Assembly: GCF_028369105.1 (NCBI RefSeq)
Contig: NZ_JAQNDO010000001.1
Span: 3,743,501 to 3,807,500, forward strand
Source of the DNA: Polyangium mundeleinium
GTDB taxonomy: Bacteria; Myxococcota_A; Polyangia; Polyangiales; Polyangiaceae
Direction of reading: 5' to 3'
DNA: 64,000 bases
Shown: positions 23,218-33,236 of the stretch, in pieces
Layout of the letters: every line of letters begins with the position of its first letter
How positions within the stretch are numbered: position 1 is the first letter of the stretch
The notes under the pieces: model-generated
What the model was told of the DNA's origin: nothing
Database searches by the model: none
What the model saw: only the letters and a program-made list of their open reading frames with translations
Translations under genes and position numbers: made by a program

Positions 23218-24833
23218 AGCGTTTGCGGAAGGCGCAAGGCGGACGAAGCCTGCTCGGACTCTCGCTCGCCGCGCTCTCGGGCACCCTCGTGGCCGCAGGG
23301 ATCGTGGCGGGCGGGTGCGGCGCGCGCACGCCGCTCGACGTGGGTCCGCCCCAGCCCCCTTGTTTCGTCGACTCGGATTGTCCAGGCCACAAGAACCTCT
23401 GCGAGCCCGTCTACTGCGATCTCGCGGCGGGCGCGGAGGCGGGGGCCCCGCGGAACGGCGGGCTCTGCGTCGACCTGCCGCCCGTCGTCTGCGACGACAA
23501 CGATCCCTGCACGGACGACGCGTGCGTCCCGAAGACCGGGCAATGCACGTACGAGATCGCCACGCGTGACAACGACGGCGACGGCTTCCGCGGCCCGCGG
23601 CCCGGCATGCTCCCGGGGGAGCCGAACGCGTGCGGCGACGACTGCGACGACAAGAGCGAGCTCGCGTATCCGGGCGGCACCGAGGTCTGCGACGGCGTCG
23701 ACAACGACTGCAACGGCATCGTCGACGACGGCGCGACGTACATCCCGCTGCTCAACGAGCCCATCCGCCTCTCGGGCGACATCGCGCCCGCGGGCCCGGG
23801 CGGCATCGCGTGGAGCGGCTCCTCGTACGCGGCCGCGTACACGGGCACCATCTCCGGCTTCTCGATGCGCCTCAACATGCTCGCGCCGACGGGCCTCTCG
23901 CTCGGTCCCGAGACGCCGATCGTCTTCCAGAACGGCGACAACGCCGGCGGCCCGATCGTGTGGGTCGGCGATCGGTACGGCATCGCATGGCAGGATCGCC
24001 GCAGCGGCGACTACGAGGTGTACTTCACGCTCCTCGACGAGAACGGCGCGAAGGTCCTCCCCGACACGCGCCTCTCCTTCGCCGAGGGTTTTTCGATCAA
24101 CGTCTCGCTCGGCTGGACCGGCGGGGAGTTCATCGTCGCGTGGCAGGACGAGCGTGAGGGCCTCTTCGACCTCTACGCGCAGCGCCTCACGATCGACGGC
24201 GCGCCGATCGGCGGCAACGTGAAGCTCACGCAGGCCATCAACGTGGGCAACGAAGCGCCGCAGATGGCGGCCGGCCTCTCCTCGATCGGCGTCGGCTGGG
24301 CGCCCGGCGACGCGCTCCAGCACTTCATCCAGTTCCAGGTCTTCAACCAGGATCTCACGCCGCGCTCGCAGCCCGTCTCCCTCACGGACGGCTTCACCGA
24401 CTCGGTCTACCCCACCGTCGTCTGGAACCAGGATCGGTACGTCATCGCGTGGTTCGACAGGACGGCGAACCCCAAGGCCATCTACGGCGCCGTCGTCGAC
24501 GAGGACGGGAACATCCTCGTCGCGCCCAAGGCCCTCACGAACCCTGGCTCCTTCCGCTCGCGTTACCCGAGCCTCAAGGCCCTCGGCGATCGTGTCCTGC
24601 TCGTCTACGCCGACGATCGGGATCAGAACGACGGCTACGAGCTCTACGCGCTCATGCTCGACCAGGAGCTCAAGCCGTCCGGCCCCGAGCAACGCGTGAC
24701 GTTCGCCAAGAGCGACAGCATCTACCCGATCGCGACGTTCGGCCCCGACGGCAACGTCGGCATCCTCTTCCGCGACGACCGCCAAGGCGAGCAGCACGTG
24801 TTCTTCACGCGGCTCGGCTGCATCGTGCCTTAG
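23208..24833 (+). CDS. MopE-like metal-binding lipoprotein
   Basis: The 541-aa protein has a long signal ending in lipobox IVAGGC. Residues about 45-185 are Cys-rich and contain one complete MopE-type putative metal-binding motif (DNDGDGFRG through ELAYPGGTEVCDGVDNDCNG). About 350 further residues form a repetitive beta-rich domain (GDRYGIAWQDRRSGDYEVYF and GEFIVAWQDEREGLFDLYA), in keeping with a beta-propeller. The MopE motif is common in myxobacteria; copper binding is shown for the methanotroph protein but is only inferred here. ATG 23208 lies inside the preceding gene. Confidence 0.85.
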   Translation: MPVKRLRKAQGGRSLLGLSLAALSGTLVAAGIVAGGCGARTPLDVGPPQPPCFVDSDCPGHKNLCEPVYCDLAAGAEAGAPRNGGLCVDLPPVVCDDNDPCTDDACVPKTGQCTYEIATRDNDGDGFRGPRPGMLPGEPNACGDDCDDKSELAYPGGTEVCDGVDNDCNGIVDDGATYIPLLNEPIRLSGDIAPAGPGGIAWSGSSYAAAYTGTISGFSMRLNMLAPTGLSLGPETPIVFQNGDNAGGPIVWVGDRYGIAWQDRRSGDYEVYFTLLDENGAKVLPDTRLSFAEGFSINVSLGWTGGEFIVAWQDEREGLFDLYAQRLTIDGAPIGGNVKLTQAINVGNEAPQMAAGLSSIGVGWAPGDALQHFIQFQVFNQDLTPRSQPVSLTDGFTDSVYPTVVWNQDRYVIAWFDRTANPKAIYGAVVDEDGNILVAPKALTNPGSFRSRYPSLKALGDRVLLVYADDRDQNDGYELYALMLDQELKPSGPEQRVTFAKSDSIYPIATFGPDGNVGILFRDDRQGEQHVFFTRLGCIVP

Positions 24834-24837
24834 CCTG

Positions 24838-25797
24838 CTAGCTCGGCCGTCGCCGGAAGGCTCCCGCCTTGTGCACCTTGCCGGGGAGGGGGCGCCCGAG
24901 CACCCGCTCGGCCACGTTGCCCGCCTCGATGAGTTGGTCGAGGTCGATCCCCGTCTCGATCCCCATCCCGTGCAGCATGTACACGAGGTCCTCCGTCGCC
25001 ACGTTCCCCGCGGCGCCCGGCGCGTACGGACAACCTCCGAGACCTCCCACCGACGCGTCGAAGTCCCGCACCCCGAGCTCGAGCCCCACCAGGATGTTCG
25101 CCAGCGCCGTCCCGCGCGTGTCGTGCAGGTGCAGCGCGAACTGATCCACCCGCATCGCGTCGAGGCATCGCAGCACGATGTCGCGCGTCTGCTTCGGCGT
25201 CCCGACCCCGATCGTGTCGCCGAGTGACACCTGGTAGCAGCCGAGCTCCAGCAGCTTCTTCGTGATCTCGACGCTCCGCTCGGCCGACACCGGGCCCTCG
25301 TACGGACATCCCCACACCGTCGACACGTACCCGCGCACGCGCAGGCCCGCTTCGATCGCCGGCGGCACGATCTCCGAGAACACCCCCAGCGTCCGGTCGA
25401 TCGACTTGTTGATGTTCTTCTGGTTGTGCGTCTCGCTCGCGCTCATGAAGACCGCGATCTCGCTGAGCCCCGTGGCGAGCGCGCGCTCCAGGCCTTTTGC
25501 GTTCGGACAGAGCGCGCTGAACGTCACGCCCTCGGGCGGGCGCATCCCGCGCGCGAGCTCCTCGGCGTCCGCGAGCTGCGGCACCCACTTCGGCGACACG
25601 AAGCTCGTGATCTCCAGCCGCTTCACGCCGGACGCGACGAGCGCCGCGACGAGCTGCTTCTTCGCTTCGAGCGGCACCACGACCGCCTCGTTTTGCAGGC
25701 CGTCGCGCGGGCTCACCTCGTAGAGCGACACCCGATCGGGCGTGTGGGCGAACAGATCGTGCGGGGCGGCGCTCGAGCTCGAGGGGCGATCCGTCAT
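24838..25797 (-). CDS. mvaB: Hydroxymethylglutaryl-CoA lyase
   Basis: The enzyme cleaves HMG-CoA to acetoacetate and acetyl-CoA in leucine degradation. The 319-aa frame has SPRDGLQNE near the N-terminus (metal and active-site residues), FALHLHDTRGTALAN with metal-ligand His residues, and SVGGLGGCPYAPGAAGNVAT, the family signature with the catalytic Cys. Start 25797 is a choice; ATG 25818 is in frame, and neither has a clear ribosome-binding site. It lies 60 bases after purF on the same strand. No other leucine-degradation gene is adjacent. Confidence 0.93.
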   Translation of the reverse strand: MTDRPSSSSAAPHDLFAHTPDRVSLYEVSPRDGLQNEAVVVPLEAKKQLVAALVASGVKRLEITSFVSPKWVPQLADAEELARGMRPPEGVTFSALCPNAKGLERALATGLSEIAVFMSASETHNQKNINKSIDRTLGVFSEIVPPAIEAGLRVRGYVSTVWGCPYEGPVSAERSVEITKKLLELGCYQVSLGDTIGVGTPKQTRDIVLRCLDAMRVDQFALHLHDTRGTALANILVGLELGVRDFDASVGGLGGCPYAPGAAGNVATEDLVYMLHGMGIETGIDLDQLIEAGNVAERVLGRPLPGKVHKAGAFRRRPS

Positions 25798-25857
25798 GGG
25801 GTGACCATTGTTCGGCATGCGCGCGCGCCGTCAACGCGCTGCGCGCGCGCCGTGATC

Positions 25858-27321
25858 TTAGCCGTGGACGAGCCTCAGATGCCGCGATTTCGGGCTCGGG
25901 GAGAAGGGCACCGGGTAGACACCCGAGAAGCAGGCGGCGCAGTATCCGTTCTCGGCCGCCTCCCCGCTGTTCGGCGAGGGCGGAGGGCTCGGGGACGCCG
26001 CCCGCTCGATGTTGCGCACCGACGTGACGAGCCCTTCGAGCGACAGGTACCCGAGCGAGTCGGCCGTCACGTACTTGCAGATTTCGTCGAGGGTGTGCGT
26101 CGCGGCGATGAGCTCAGCGCGCGTCGGCGTGTCGATCCCGTAGAAGCAGGGCCAGCGCGTCGGCGGGCTCGAGATCCTGAGGTGCACCTCGCGTGCCCCG
26201 GCGTCGCGCACCATCTTCACGATCTTCCGGCTCGTCGTGCCCCGGACGATCGAGTCGTCCACGACCACGACACGCTTGTTCGCGAGCGCGGCGCGGTTCG
26301 GGGAGAGCTTCAGCCGCACCCCGAAGTGCCGGATCGACTGCTGCGGCTCGATGAACGTCCGGCCCACGTAATGGCTGCGGATGAGGCCCATCTCGAACGG
26401 AGCGCCCGCGCGCTCGGCAAAACCAATCGCCGCGGGCACCCCGGAGTCGGGCACGGGCACCACGACGACGTCGCCCGCGTCATTCCCGCCTGGGATGGGC
26501 CCTTCTTCGGCGAGCTTGCGGCCGAGCGCCTTGCGCACCTCGTACACGCTCGCGCCTTCGATGAGCGAGTCGGGGCGCGCGAAGTACACGTGCTCGAAGA
26601 TGCAGAGCTTGCGCGTGCGCGGCGCGAAAGGCCGGAGCGAGCGCGTCCCGTTCGCGTCCACGATCAGCATCTCGCCCGGCTCGATGTCTCGCACGTACAT
26701 CGCGCCGATCAGATCAAACGCCGTGGGCTCGCTGGCGATCACGATCGCCTCGGCATTCCCATGCATGAGGCGCCCCATGCAGAGCGGGCGGAAGCCCATC
26801 GGATCCCGCACGGCGATGAGCTCGCGCTCCGTGAGGAACAGGATCGAGTAAGCACCTTCGACCTGCCCGAGCGCCTCGGCGACGCGGCTCTCCACGGTGG
26901 CCTGCGTGCTCGCGGCGATGAGGTGGACGATCACCTCCGTGTCGCTCGCGCTCTGGAAGATGCTCCCGCGCGCCTCCAGCCGATCCTTCAGCGCCTCGAA
27001 GTTCGTCAGGTTGCCGTTGTGCCCGACCGCGATCGACCCGCGCGCGTAATCCACGGCAAACGGCTGTGCGTTGCGGATGTGGGAGCCGCCGGCGGTCGAG
27101 TACCGCACGTGGCCGATCGCCCGGTCGCCGGGCAGCGCCGCGAGATCCGTCGGGGAGAACCCTGCTTGCACGAGGCCCATCGACCTGTGCGGCGTGAGCC
27201 GCTCCCCGTCGCTCGTGACGATCCCCGCCGCCTCCTGACCTCGGTGCTGCAACGCGTGCAGCCCGAGGTACGTGATGTTGGCGGCCTCGGGGTGGCCATA
27301 GATGCCGAACACACCGCACAT
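25858..27321 (-). CDS. purF: Amidophosphoribosyltransferase
   Basis: The 487-aa enzyme makes phosphoribosylamine, the first committed step of purine synthesis. MCGVFGIYG gives the N-terminal nucleophile Cys2 after Met removal, and [13 protein letters not shown] is the glutaminase block. [18 protein letters not shown] is the PRPP-binding loop. The C-terminal [11 protein letters not shown] is a conserved feature of the family. Other pur genes are not nearby. Confidence 0.97.
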   Translation of the reverse strand: MCGVFGIYGHPEAANITYLGLHALQHRGQEAAGIVTSDGERLTPHRSMGLVQAGFSPTDLAALPGDRAIGHVRYSTAGGSHIRNAQPFAVDYARGSIAVGHNGNLTNFEALKDRLEARGSIFQSASDTEVIVHLIAASTQATVESRVAEALGQVEGAYSILFLTERELIAVRDPMGFRPLCMGRLMHGNAEAIVIASEPTAFDLIGAMYVRDIEPGEMLIVDANGTRSLRPFAPRTRKLCIFEHVYFARPDSLIEGASVYEVRKALGRKLAEEGPIPGGNDAGDVVVVPVPDSGVPAAIGFAERAGAPFEMGLIRSHYVGRTFIEPQQSIRHFGVRLKLSPNRAALANKRVVVVDDSIVRGTTSRKIVKMVRDAGAREVHLRISSPPTRWPCFYGIDTPTRAELIAATHTLDEICKYVTADSLGYLSLEGLVTSVRNIERAASPSPPPSPNSGEAAENGYCAACFSGVYPVPFSPSPKSRHLRLVHG

Positions 27322-27435
27322 GCGGCGTCTCTTTAGTACGAAAGCAGGAGCCGGCCACGCGAGGTGGCCCTTGCGGGGCGGGGAGGTGTGGAGAGGGCGG
27401 AAAGGCGCGGAGAAAACCGCGCTTGCGGGCGAGCG

Positions 27436-28161
27436 CTACTTCTTCGCGATGCCCCAGACCTTCGTGATGATGTCGCCCTCGAAGGGGTCACCGTGGCACG
27501 TGCCGCACTCCATGTCCTTCTTGTCGGCGCGCGTGAGCTTGTCCTCGTACTGCTCGTCCATGAAGGTCTCGAGCGCCTTCTTGTCAGAGTGATTGAGGTT
27601 GTGCTCGTTGCCGTCGTGGCACGTGTCGCAGAAGACCGCGCCGCCCTTCTCGTCGCGGAGCGCGACGACGAAGTTCTTCCACATGCCGCGCGTGATCTTG
27701 ATCTTGCGCGTCTCGGCCTTGAAGTCGCCCTCGACGTGGCAGCCGTTGCAGTCCTTGTAGCCGAGCGCCTTCTGGAAGAGCGGCATCAGCTTCTTCTTCT
27801 GCGCGAGGCCGATCTTCGGCAGGTCCTGGAGCTTGTCCGGGGCGAGGCCGATCTTCTTGATGTCCTCGAGCATCTGGCTCTGCCGGAGGTTCGTCGACGG
27901 TTTGCCCGCTGCGGCCGGCGGCGTCGCGGCCGTCCCGCCCGTGCCCGTGTCCGCGGGCTTCGCGTCGCCGGGCTTCGCGTCGCCGCCTTCGGGCTTCGCG
28001 TCGGTGGCGCCGCCCGGATCGGCGGGCTTGTCGGTCGAGGTCCCGTCCGTCTTCGGATCGTTGGCGGTGTCGGGCGGAGGCGTCGAACCGCCGCCGCAGG
28101 CCGCGGCGACGCCCGACAGGGCGAGAGCAAAAACGAGGGCGAGGTGCTTCGTGGCTACCAT
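27436..28161 (-). CDS. Triheme c-type cytochrome lipoprotein
   Basis: The 241-aa protein has lipobox VAAAC, then a long disordered spacer rich in Pro, Asp, Gly and Lys (residues about 25-90). The C-terminal 130 residues hold three CxxCH heme sites: CNGCH, CDTCH and CGTCH. Covalent heme implies a periplasmic or outer-surface electron carrier. The Lys-rich sequence around the hemes is unusual for the acidic neighbourhood. No oxidase or reductase gene is adjacent, so partners are unknown. Confidence 0.88.
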   Translation of the reverse strand: MVATKHLALVFALALSGVAAACGGGSTPPPDTANDPKTDGTSTDKPADPGGATDAKPEGGDAKPGDAKPADTGTGGTAATPPAAAGKPSTNLRQSQMLEDIKKIGLAPDKLQDLPKIGLAQKKKLMPLFQKALGYKDCNGCHVEGDFKAETRKIKITRGMWKNFVVALRDEKGGAVFCDTCHDGNEHNLNHSDKKALETFMDEQYEDKLTRADKKDMECGTCHGDPFEGDIITKVWGIAKK

Positions 28162-28235
28162 GGTGTCTCGGCCAGACACTACACGACCCGCCTCGCGGGA
28201 CGGAAGTCCAAGGCGCGAAACCCGCGCCGGCGCCG

Positions 28236-28706
28236 TCAGAATTTGCCGGTGACGGTGAGGAACGTGAGCTTGTCGTTCGTCTCGCGGAGCCGTTGCGTCA
28301 GCATCCGGACGAAACTCCAGAGCACCTCGTAGGCGAGGTCCTTGTGCAAGAACAGGAGGTCCTCGAAGGCGTCCTTGGGCACCGTGAGCAGGCGACATCG
28401 CTCGTGGACGCGGGCGTCTGCGGAGCGCGGCGCCTCGTCGAGCAGGCTCATCTCGCCGAACACCGAGCCCGGGCCCAGCACCGCGAGCGCCTCCTCGCCC
28501 ATGCCCGGCACCTCACGGCTGATGCGTACCTTGCCTTCGAGGATGATGTAGAGCTTGTCGCCCGGATCTCCGTGCTGGAAGATCTTCGTCCCGAGCGCGT
28601 GGGACTCTTCGTTGGCGACGCGCGAGATCAGCTCGAGCGCCTGGGTGGTGAGCCCCTCGAAGAGGGGCACCTTGCTGAGCTTCTCGATGCGTTCGGCGAC
28701 GTCCAC
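28236..28706 (-). CDS. Cyclic-nucleotide-binding-domain protein
   Basis: About 156 aa and essentially one CAP-like effector domain. IFQHGDPGDKLYIILEGKVRI is cut in two by the usual glycines, followed by VFGEMSLLDEAPRSADARV, the phosphate-binding cassette including Glu and Arg-Ser. No DNA-binding helix-turn-helix follows, so it is a stand-alone sensor domain. GTG 28706 is the likely start because the frame upstream has no coding character. It is the last gene after the TonB/ExbD/ExbB set, 61 bases downstream. Confidence 0.85.
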   Translation of the reverse strand: MDVAERIEKLSKVPLFEGLTTQALELISRVANEESHALGTKIFQHGDPGDKLYIILEGKVRISREVPGMGEEALAVLGPGSVFGEMSLLDEAPRSADARVHERCRLLTVPKDAFEDLLFLHKDLAYEVLWSFVRMLTQRLRETNDKLTFLTVTGKF

Positions 28707-28767
28707 AGGTGCGCCGAGGATAATGAGGCGCCGCGCGGAAAGGAAGCGTGGCCGCGGCCTTTGAACG

Positions 28768-29691
28768 TCAGCGCGTGAAGCGGACGCGGATCGGCGGTGT
28801 CGCGGCCACCATCGGCGTCCCGGTCCGGTCGAGCGCGGGCGTGTAGCGCCGCGACAGGGCGCAGAGACGCGCGGCACGGCCGAAGCCGTAGCCCGGATCG
28901 TTCACGACCTTCACGGTTTGCGGCGAACCGTCGGCACGCACCGTCACGATGATCGACACCACGGCCTGATCGATCTGCTCGGCGTCGGCCTCGGGCGGGA
29001 AGGGACAATCCCACGCGGAGCTGCCGACGAGGCCCGCGGCCTTCGAGTTGTCCGGCCCCGTGGGCGCCGGCGGCGGCCCGCCTTTGCCCGTACCCGTGCC
29101 GCCTTCTTTCCCGTCGAGCGAGGCGCCCTTGTTGTACGTCGGGGTCTTTCCGGTCCCCTGCGCGCTCACCATCCCGTACCCCGGGCCGCTCCCGTCGCCG
29201 CTCACGAAGCCTTGCCCCGTCATGTCCACGGGCTCTTCTTCGTCCGGCTCCTGCGTGATCACCTTCGCGGCTTGCGAGGGCGGCGGCGGCGGAACGTTGT
29301 CGGGGACCTCTTCGTCCGGCGCCTTCTCGGCCTTCGCCTGCGGCACGGGCGGCGGAGCTTCGGGCTCCGGCTCCGGCTCCGGGGGTTTTTCCTCGGGCTT
29401 CGGCTTGTCTTCGTTCTTCGGCGTCAGATCGATGTCGTATTCGGTCCAGAAGAACTCGTGCAGCCCTTGACGCATCTCGCCGACCGCGCGGCGCATGTCG
29501 AAGAGGGCCGTCATCGCCTGCGCGGAGGCGTAGCCGTGCGAGAGCAGCGCGAGCACGAGCCCGATCGCCGTGCCCGTCTTCGCGGCGCGATCTCCGAGCG
29601 CGACGACGGGCGCGAGCGGATCACGGTCGCGCCCGGCGGTGTGGTGGAACTGGCTTCCCCCCATCACGACTCTGTTCGCCGCCGAGCTCAT
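28768..29691 (-). CDS. tonB: TonB-family energy transducer
   Basis: The 307-aa protein has a membrane helix near residues 38-60 (TGTAIGLVLALLSHGYASA). A long Pro/Glu/Lys-rich rod typical of TonB spans the periplasm. The C-terminal domain reads DQAVVSIIVTVRADGSPQTV and ends VAATPPIRVRFTR, as TonB domains do. It would carry energy from the ExbB/ExbD motor to outer-membrane receptors. Gene order on the minus strand is exbB, exbD, tonB, then the cyclic-nucleotide protein. Confidence 0.85.
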   Translation of the reverse strand: MSSAANRVVMGGSQFHHTAGRDRDPLAPVVALGDRAAKTGTAIGLVLALLSHGYASAQAMTALFDMRRAVGEMRQGLHEFFWTEYDIDLTPKNEDKPKPEEKPPEPEPEPEAPPPVPQAKAEKAPDEEVPDNVPPPPPSQAAKVITQEPDEEEPVDMTGQGFVSGDGSGPGYGMVSAQGTGKTPTYNKGASLDGKEGGTGTGKGGPPPAPTGPDNSKAAGLVGSSAWDCPFPPEADAEQIDQAVVSIIVTVRADGSPQTVKVVNDPGYGFGRAARLCALSRRYTPALDRTGTPMVAATPPIRVRFTR

Positions 29692-29766
29692 GATCGATGT
29701 ATCTCCAAGGTTCTAGCGTGGAGCTCCGCGTGGCCTAGCGGAGCCCCTCAAGTCCAAGCGAAGGTA

Positions 29767-30227
29767 TCACGGCGTCACGGGCGTGGGCGGCGGGGCCGGG
29801 GCCGCCTTGCCGTCCTCGGCGGGCACGGGCGTCACGCCGAAGGCGATTTTCGTGATTCCGGCTCGCTTCAGGAGATCGAGCGCGTGAAGCACGCGGCCGT
29901 GCTGAACCGTCTGCTCTGCGCGGATGACGGCGCGCAGATCGGGCGTCTTCGCCTGCGCCTCCTTCGCGAGCGGGAGCGCGGCGTCGTCGGTCGGCAGCTT
30001 CTTGCCGTCGATGACCATGTCCCCGTTCGCGCGGAGCTCGACGCTGAAGACCATCTGCACCTCTTGCCCCGATGCGGCCTTCGGCAGGTCGAGCGGCAGG
30101 GCCTGGGACACGATGATCTTCGCCGTCACCATGAAGATGATGAGGAGCACGAGGGTGATGTCGACGAGGGGGGTGACGTTGATCCCCTCGACCATGTTCT
30201 CCTCGTTGTTGGAGCTCGACCCGGCCA

Positions 30228-30228
<1 letters not shown>
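29767..30228 (-). CDS. exbD: ExbD/TolR-type biopolymer transport protein
   Basis: The 153-aa protein has the family layout: short cytosolic start, then INVTPLVDITLVLLIIFMVT with the essential transmembrane Asp, then a periplasmic domain (KKLPTDDAALPLAKEAQAKT). Its ATG overlaps the TGA of exbB by one base, so the two are translationally coupled. It forms the proton-driven motor with ExbB. Confidence 0.93.
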
Positions 30229-31034
<806 letters not shown>

Positions 31035-31132
31035 CTTCCGGTTGTGCCTTTCAATCGTGGGCCGTTGCAGCCCGGCTTTTGATCTGGTTTACACGCCCTC
31101 TCGACGAGGCTCGAGGCGGGCGCGAAGTGGCG

Positions 31133-32236
31133 CTAAGCGGAATCGGAAGGCTCGGAGGAGGACTCGTCGCCTTCTTCGCCACTGTCCGCGTCGCTGGCGC
31201 GGAACGTCGCATCGGCGATCTGACAAGCGGTGGCGAGGACCGTTGTGGCGTAGCCACCCTTCGGTAGCACAAAAGAAACGGTGAGCCCGCCGGATGCGTC
31301 AATCGGACGCACCGAGAGGTCGGCGACCATGAGCCGCAGGGGCCTTCGGGTGCCCTCGCCGAGGGCGCGGAAGGCCTCGAGCCGGCTCGCGTCGGGCAGC
31401 ACCGTGGCGAGCACTTCACGCTCGATGTCCCGCGGCGCGCCCTCGGGCCAGCGCATCTTCGCGCCGAACATCGGTCCGGTTGGTGAGATGGCCCCAGCCT
31501 CGGCCCGCGCCTTCGCGTCGTCGAGGTCCCGCCCTTCCGCGGGGACGGCAAAGATCCCGCCGGAGTCGTGCTTCTTCGCGATGTCCCCCGGCAGCACGGC
31601 GGCCCACGTTCCGGCCGCCACGCGCCGCGCGAGCACGTCGTTGAACAACATCGACTGCAGGGCCGAGAACAACAGCCGCTGCTCGCGCCGGTCCCGCGGC
31701 CCGCGCTCCTCGCCACGCAGCCAGGCGAGCGCCCGCGCCGGGTTCTGGCCGTCGCGCCCGAATCGTTGCGGTCCAAACGAGTTCGGCACGCCCACGCGGC
31801 CGGCCTCCGCGAGCCGCTCGCCGACGCGGGCGGCGTCGTCGCCGGCGAGACCTCGCAGCGTGATCGTGAACCGGTTGCCCACGAGGTGCCCAGGCTTGAG
31901 CTTGTTCCCGTGCCTGCTCGCGCCGAGGATCTCGACGCCCGGCAGCGACACCTGCGCGAGCTTCGCCTCCGCGTCCTCCGCGATCGGCACCTGGATCGAG
32001 ATCGTCTGCGTGGTGATCGCGTGCCGGTCCTTCATCCCGGCGAAGCCCGTGCTGCGGGGGTCGGCGCCGAGGGCGCGGGAGAGGTCACGCACGACGTCGA
32101 GCGTGTTTTTTCCCGTCTTGCGCAGGGTGACGTAGAGGTGCTCGCCCTTGCCGCTCGGCGCGTACGCGGGGATCTCCTCGACGACGAAGTCCTCGGGGCT
32201 CGTACGGATCTTGGCGATCGGGAGGGGCGCCTGCAT
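31133..32236 (-). CDS. truD: tRNA pseudouridine(13) synthase TruD
   Basis: The 367-aa enzyme converts U13 of some tRNAs to pseudouridine. FAGMKDRHAITTQ contains the catalytic Asp of the GxKDxxA motif, and PNSFGPQRFGRDGQN matches the conserved N-F/Y-G-x-QRFG block. The start is ATG 32236 (MQAPLPIAKIRTSPEDFVV); earlier codons of the open frame lie in the upstream region. An acidic, Ser-rich tail of about 20 residues is unusual. The gene stands about 100 bases upstream of exbB. Confidence 0.93.
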   Translation of the reverse strand: MQAPLPIAKIRTSPEDFVVEEIPAYAPSGKGEHLYVTLRKTGKNTLDVVRDLSRALGADPRSTGFAGMKDRHAITTQTISIQVPIAEDAEAKLAQVSLPGVEILGASRHGNKLKPGHLVGNRFTITLRGLAGDDAARVGERLAEAGRVGVPNSFGPQRFGRDGQNPARALAWLRGEERGPRDRREQRLLFSALQSMLFNDVLARRVAAGTWAAVLPGDIAKKHDSGGIFAVPAEGRDLDDAKARAEAGAISPTGPMFGAKMRWPEGAPRDIEREVLATVLPDASRLEAFRALGEGTRRPLRLMVADLSVRPIDASGGLTVSFVLPKGGYATTVLATACQIADATFRASDADSGEEGDESSSEPSDSA

Positions 32237-32352
32237 GGGCGGCAGAGGTTGACCGAAAACCGAGGCCCGTCCAAGCGGCCACGGCGCATTTGCCCTCGCC
32301 GGAAGCTTTCGGTATGAGTCGAAGAGGCGGCTCGCTCGTCCTTCATGGCGCC

Positions 32353-33108
32353 ATGAAGCCCATCGTCTCTTTCCGCTCTCCTCAAGCTTTGGGCCTCGCG
32401 GCCGTCGCGCTCCTCGCGGCGACCTTGCCGGCACCTTCGGAGGCGGAGGCCAAGGGCAAGAAGTGCCCCGAGGGCATGGTGAGCGTCGCCGGCAAGTACT
32501 GCATCGACACGTACGAGGCGCACGTCGTCGAGATCGTCGGCAAAAACAAGACGAAGGCGCACTCGCCGTACCAGTCTGTCGCGGGCCTGCGCATGAAGGC
32601 CGTGAGCAAGAAGGGCAAGGCCCCGCAGGCGTACATCAGCCGCAATGAGGCCGAGGAGGCGTGCAAGAACGCGGGCAAACGCCTCTGCGCGGACGACGAG
32701 TGGATCGGCGCCTGCAAGGGCAAGAAGCCCACGACGTTCCCGTACGGCAACGATCACGTCTCCGGCGTCTGCAACGACGGCGGTTTTTCCTCGTTCAACG
32801 CGCTTTACGGCGTCGCCGGCGGCCCGCCGCCGCAGGAGGCGTACACGTTCGCGAACATGAACGACGAGCGCCTCAACCAGATGAAGGGGACGCTCGCGAA
32901 GAGCGGCGCGCACAAGAAGTGCCGGTCGAGCTACGGCGCCTTCGACATGGTCGGCAACCTGCACGAGTGGACCGCCTCGAAGACGGGCACGTTCCGCGGC
33001 GGCTACTACCTCGACACGCACCAGAACGGCGACGGCTGCGACTACAAGACGACCGCGCACAACGCGCGCTACCACGACTACTCGACCGGCTTCCGCTGCT
33101 GCCAGTAG
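32353..33108 (+). CDS. Exported FGE-sulfatase/SUMF1-like protein
   Basis: The 251-aa protein has a signal peptide ending near APSEAEA. The mature part has the formylglycine-generating-enzyme fold: PEGMVSVAGKYCIDTYE, KRLCADDEWIGACKG, GAFDMVGNLHEWT and the C-terminal STGFRCCQ. The paired active-site Cys of true FGE are not clearly placed because the chain stops right after FRCC, so enzymatic activity is doubtful. A similar protein occurs at 60306-61463. Confidence 0.82.
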   Translation: MKPIVSFRSPQALGLAAVALLAATLPAPSEAEAKGKKCPEGMVSVAGKYCIDTYEAHVVEIVGKNKTKAHSPYQSVAGLRMKAVSKKGKAPQAYISRNEAEEACKNAGKRLCADDEWIGACKGKKPTTFPYGNDHVSGVCNDGGFSSFNALYGVAGGPPPQEAYTFANMNDERLNQMKGTLAKSGAHKKCRSSYGAFDMVGNLHEWTASKTGTFRGGYYLDTHQNGDGCDYKTTAHNARYHDYSTGFRCCQ

Positions 33109-33229
33109 CAGGCTGCCGATAAGCTTGCTGCGCGCCCTGGATCGTCGGCGCGTCGTCCTCGGAATCCTGGAGGATTCCTGCGTCCTCCTCCCTAGCTCCA
33201 GGGCGCTCGCGGCGCTTCTCGACAGCCTG
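33109..33229. terminator. Nested palindromes between convergent genes
   Basis: Three concentric inverted repeats are visible. The outer pair is CAGGCTG (33109-33115) with CAGCCTG (33223-33229). The middle pair is CGCCCTGGA (33133-33141) with TCCAGGGCG (33197-33205). The inner one is the near-perfect hairpin GGAATCCTGGAGGATTCC (33161-33178). The structure fills the space between the stop codons of the SUMF1-like and HAD genes, so a bidirectional terminator is likely. Confidence 0.6.
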
Positions 33230-33236
33230 CTGGGAC

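Noticed and set aside
32353..33108. True sulfatase-activating formylglycine-generating enzyme
   Set aside because: The fold matches, but the chain ends directly after FRCC and the catalytic Cys pair is not clearly present. No sulfatase gene is nearby.
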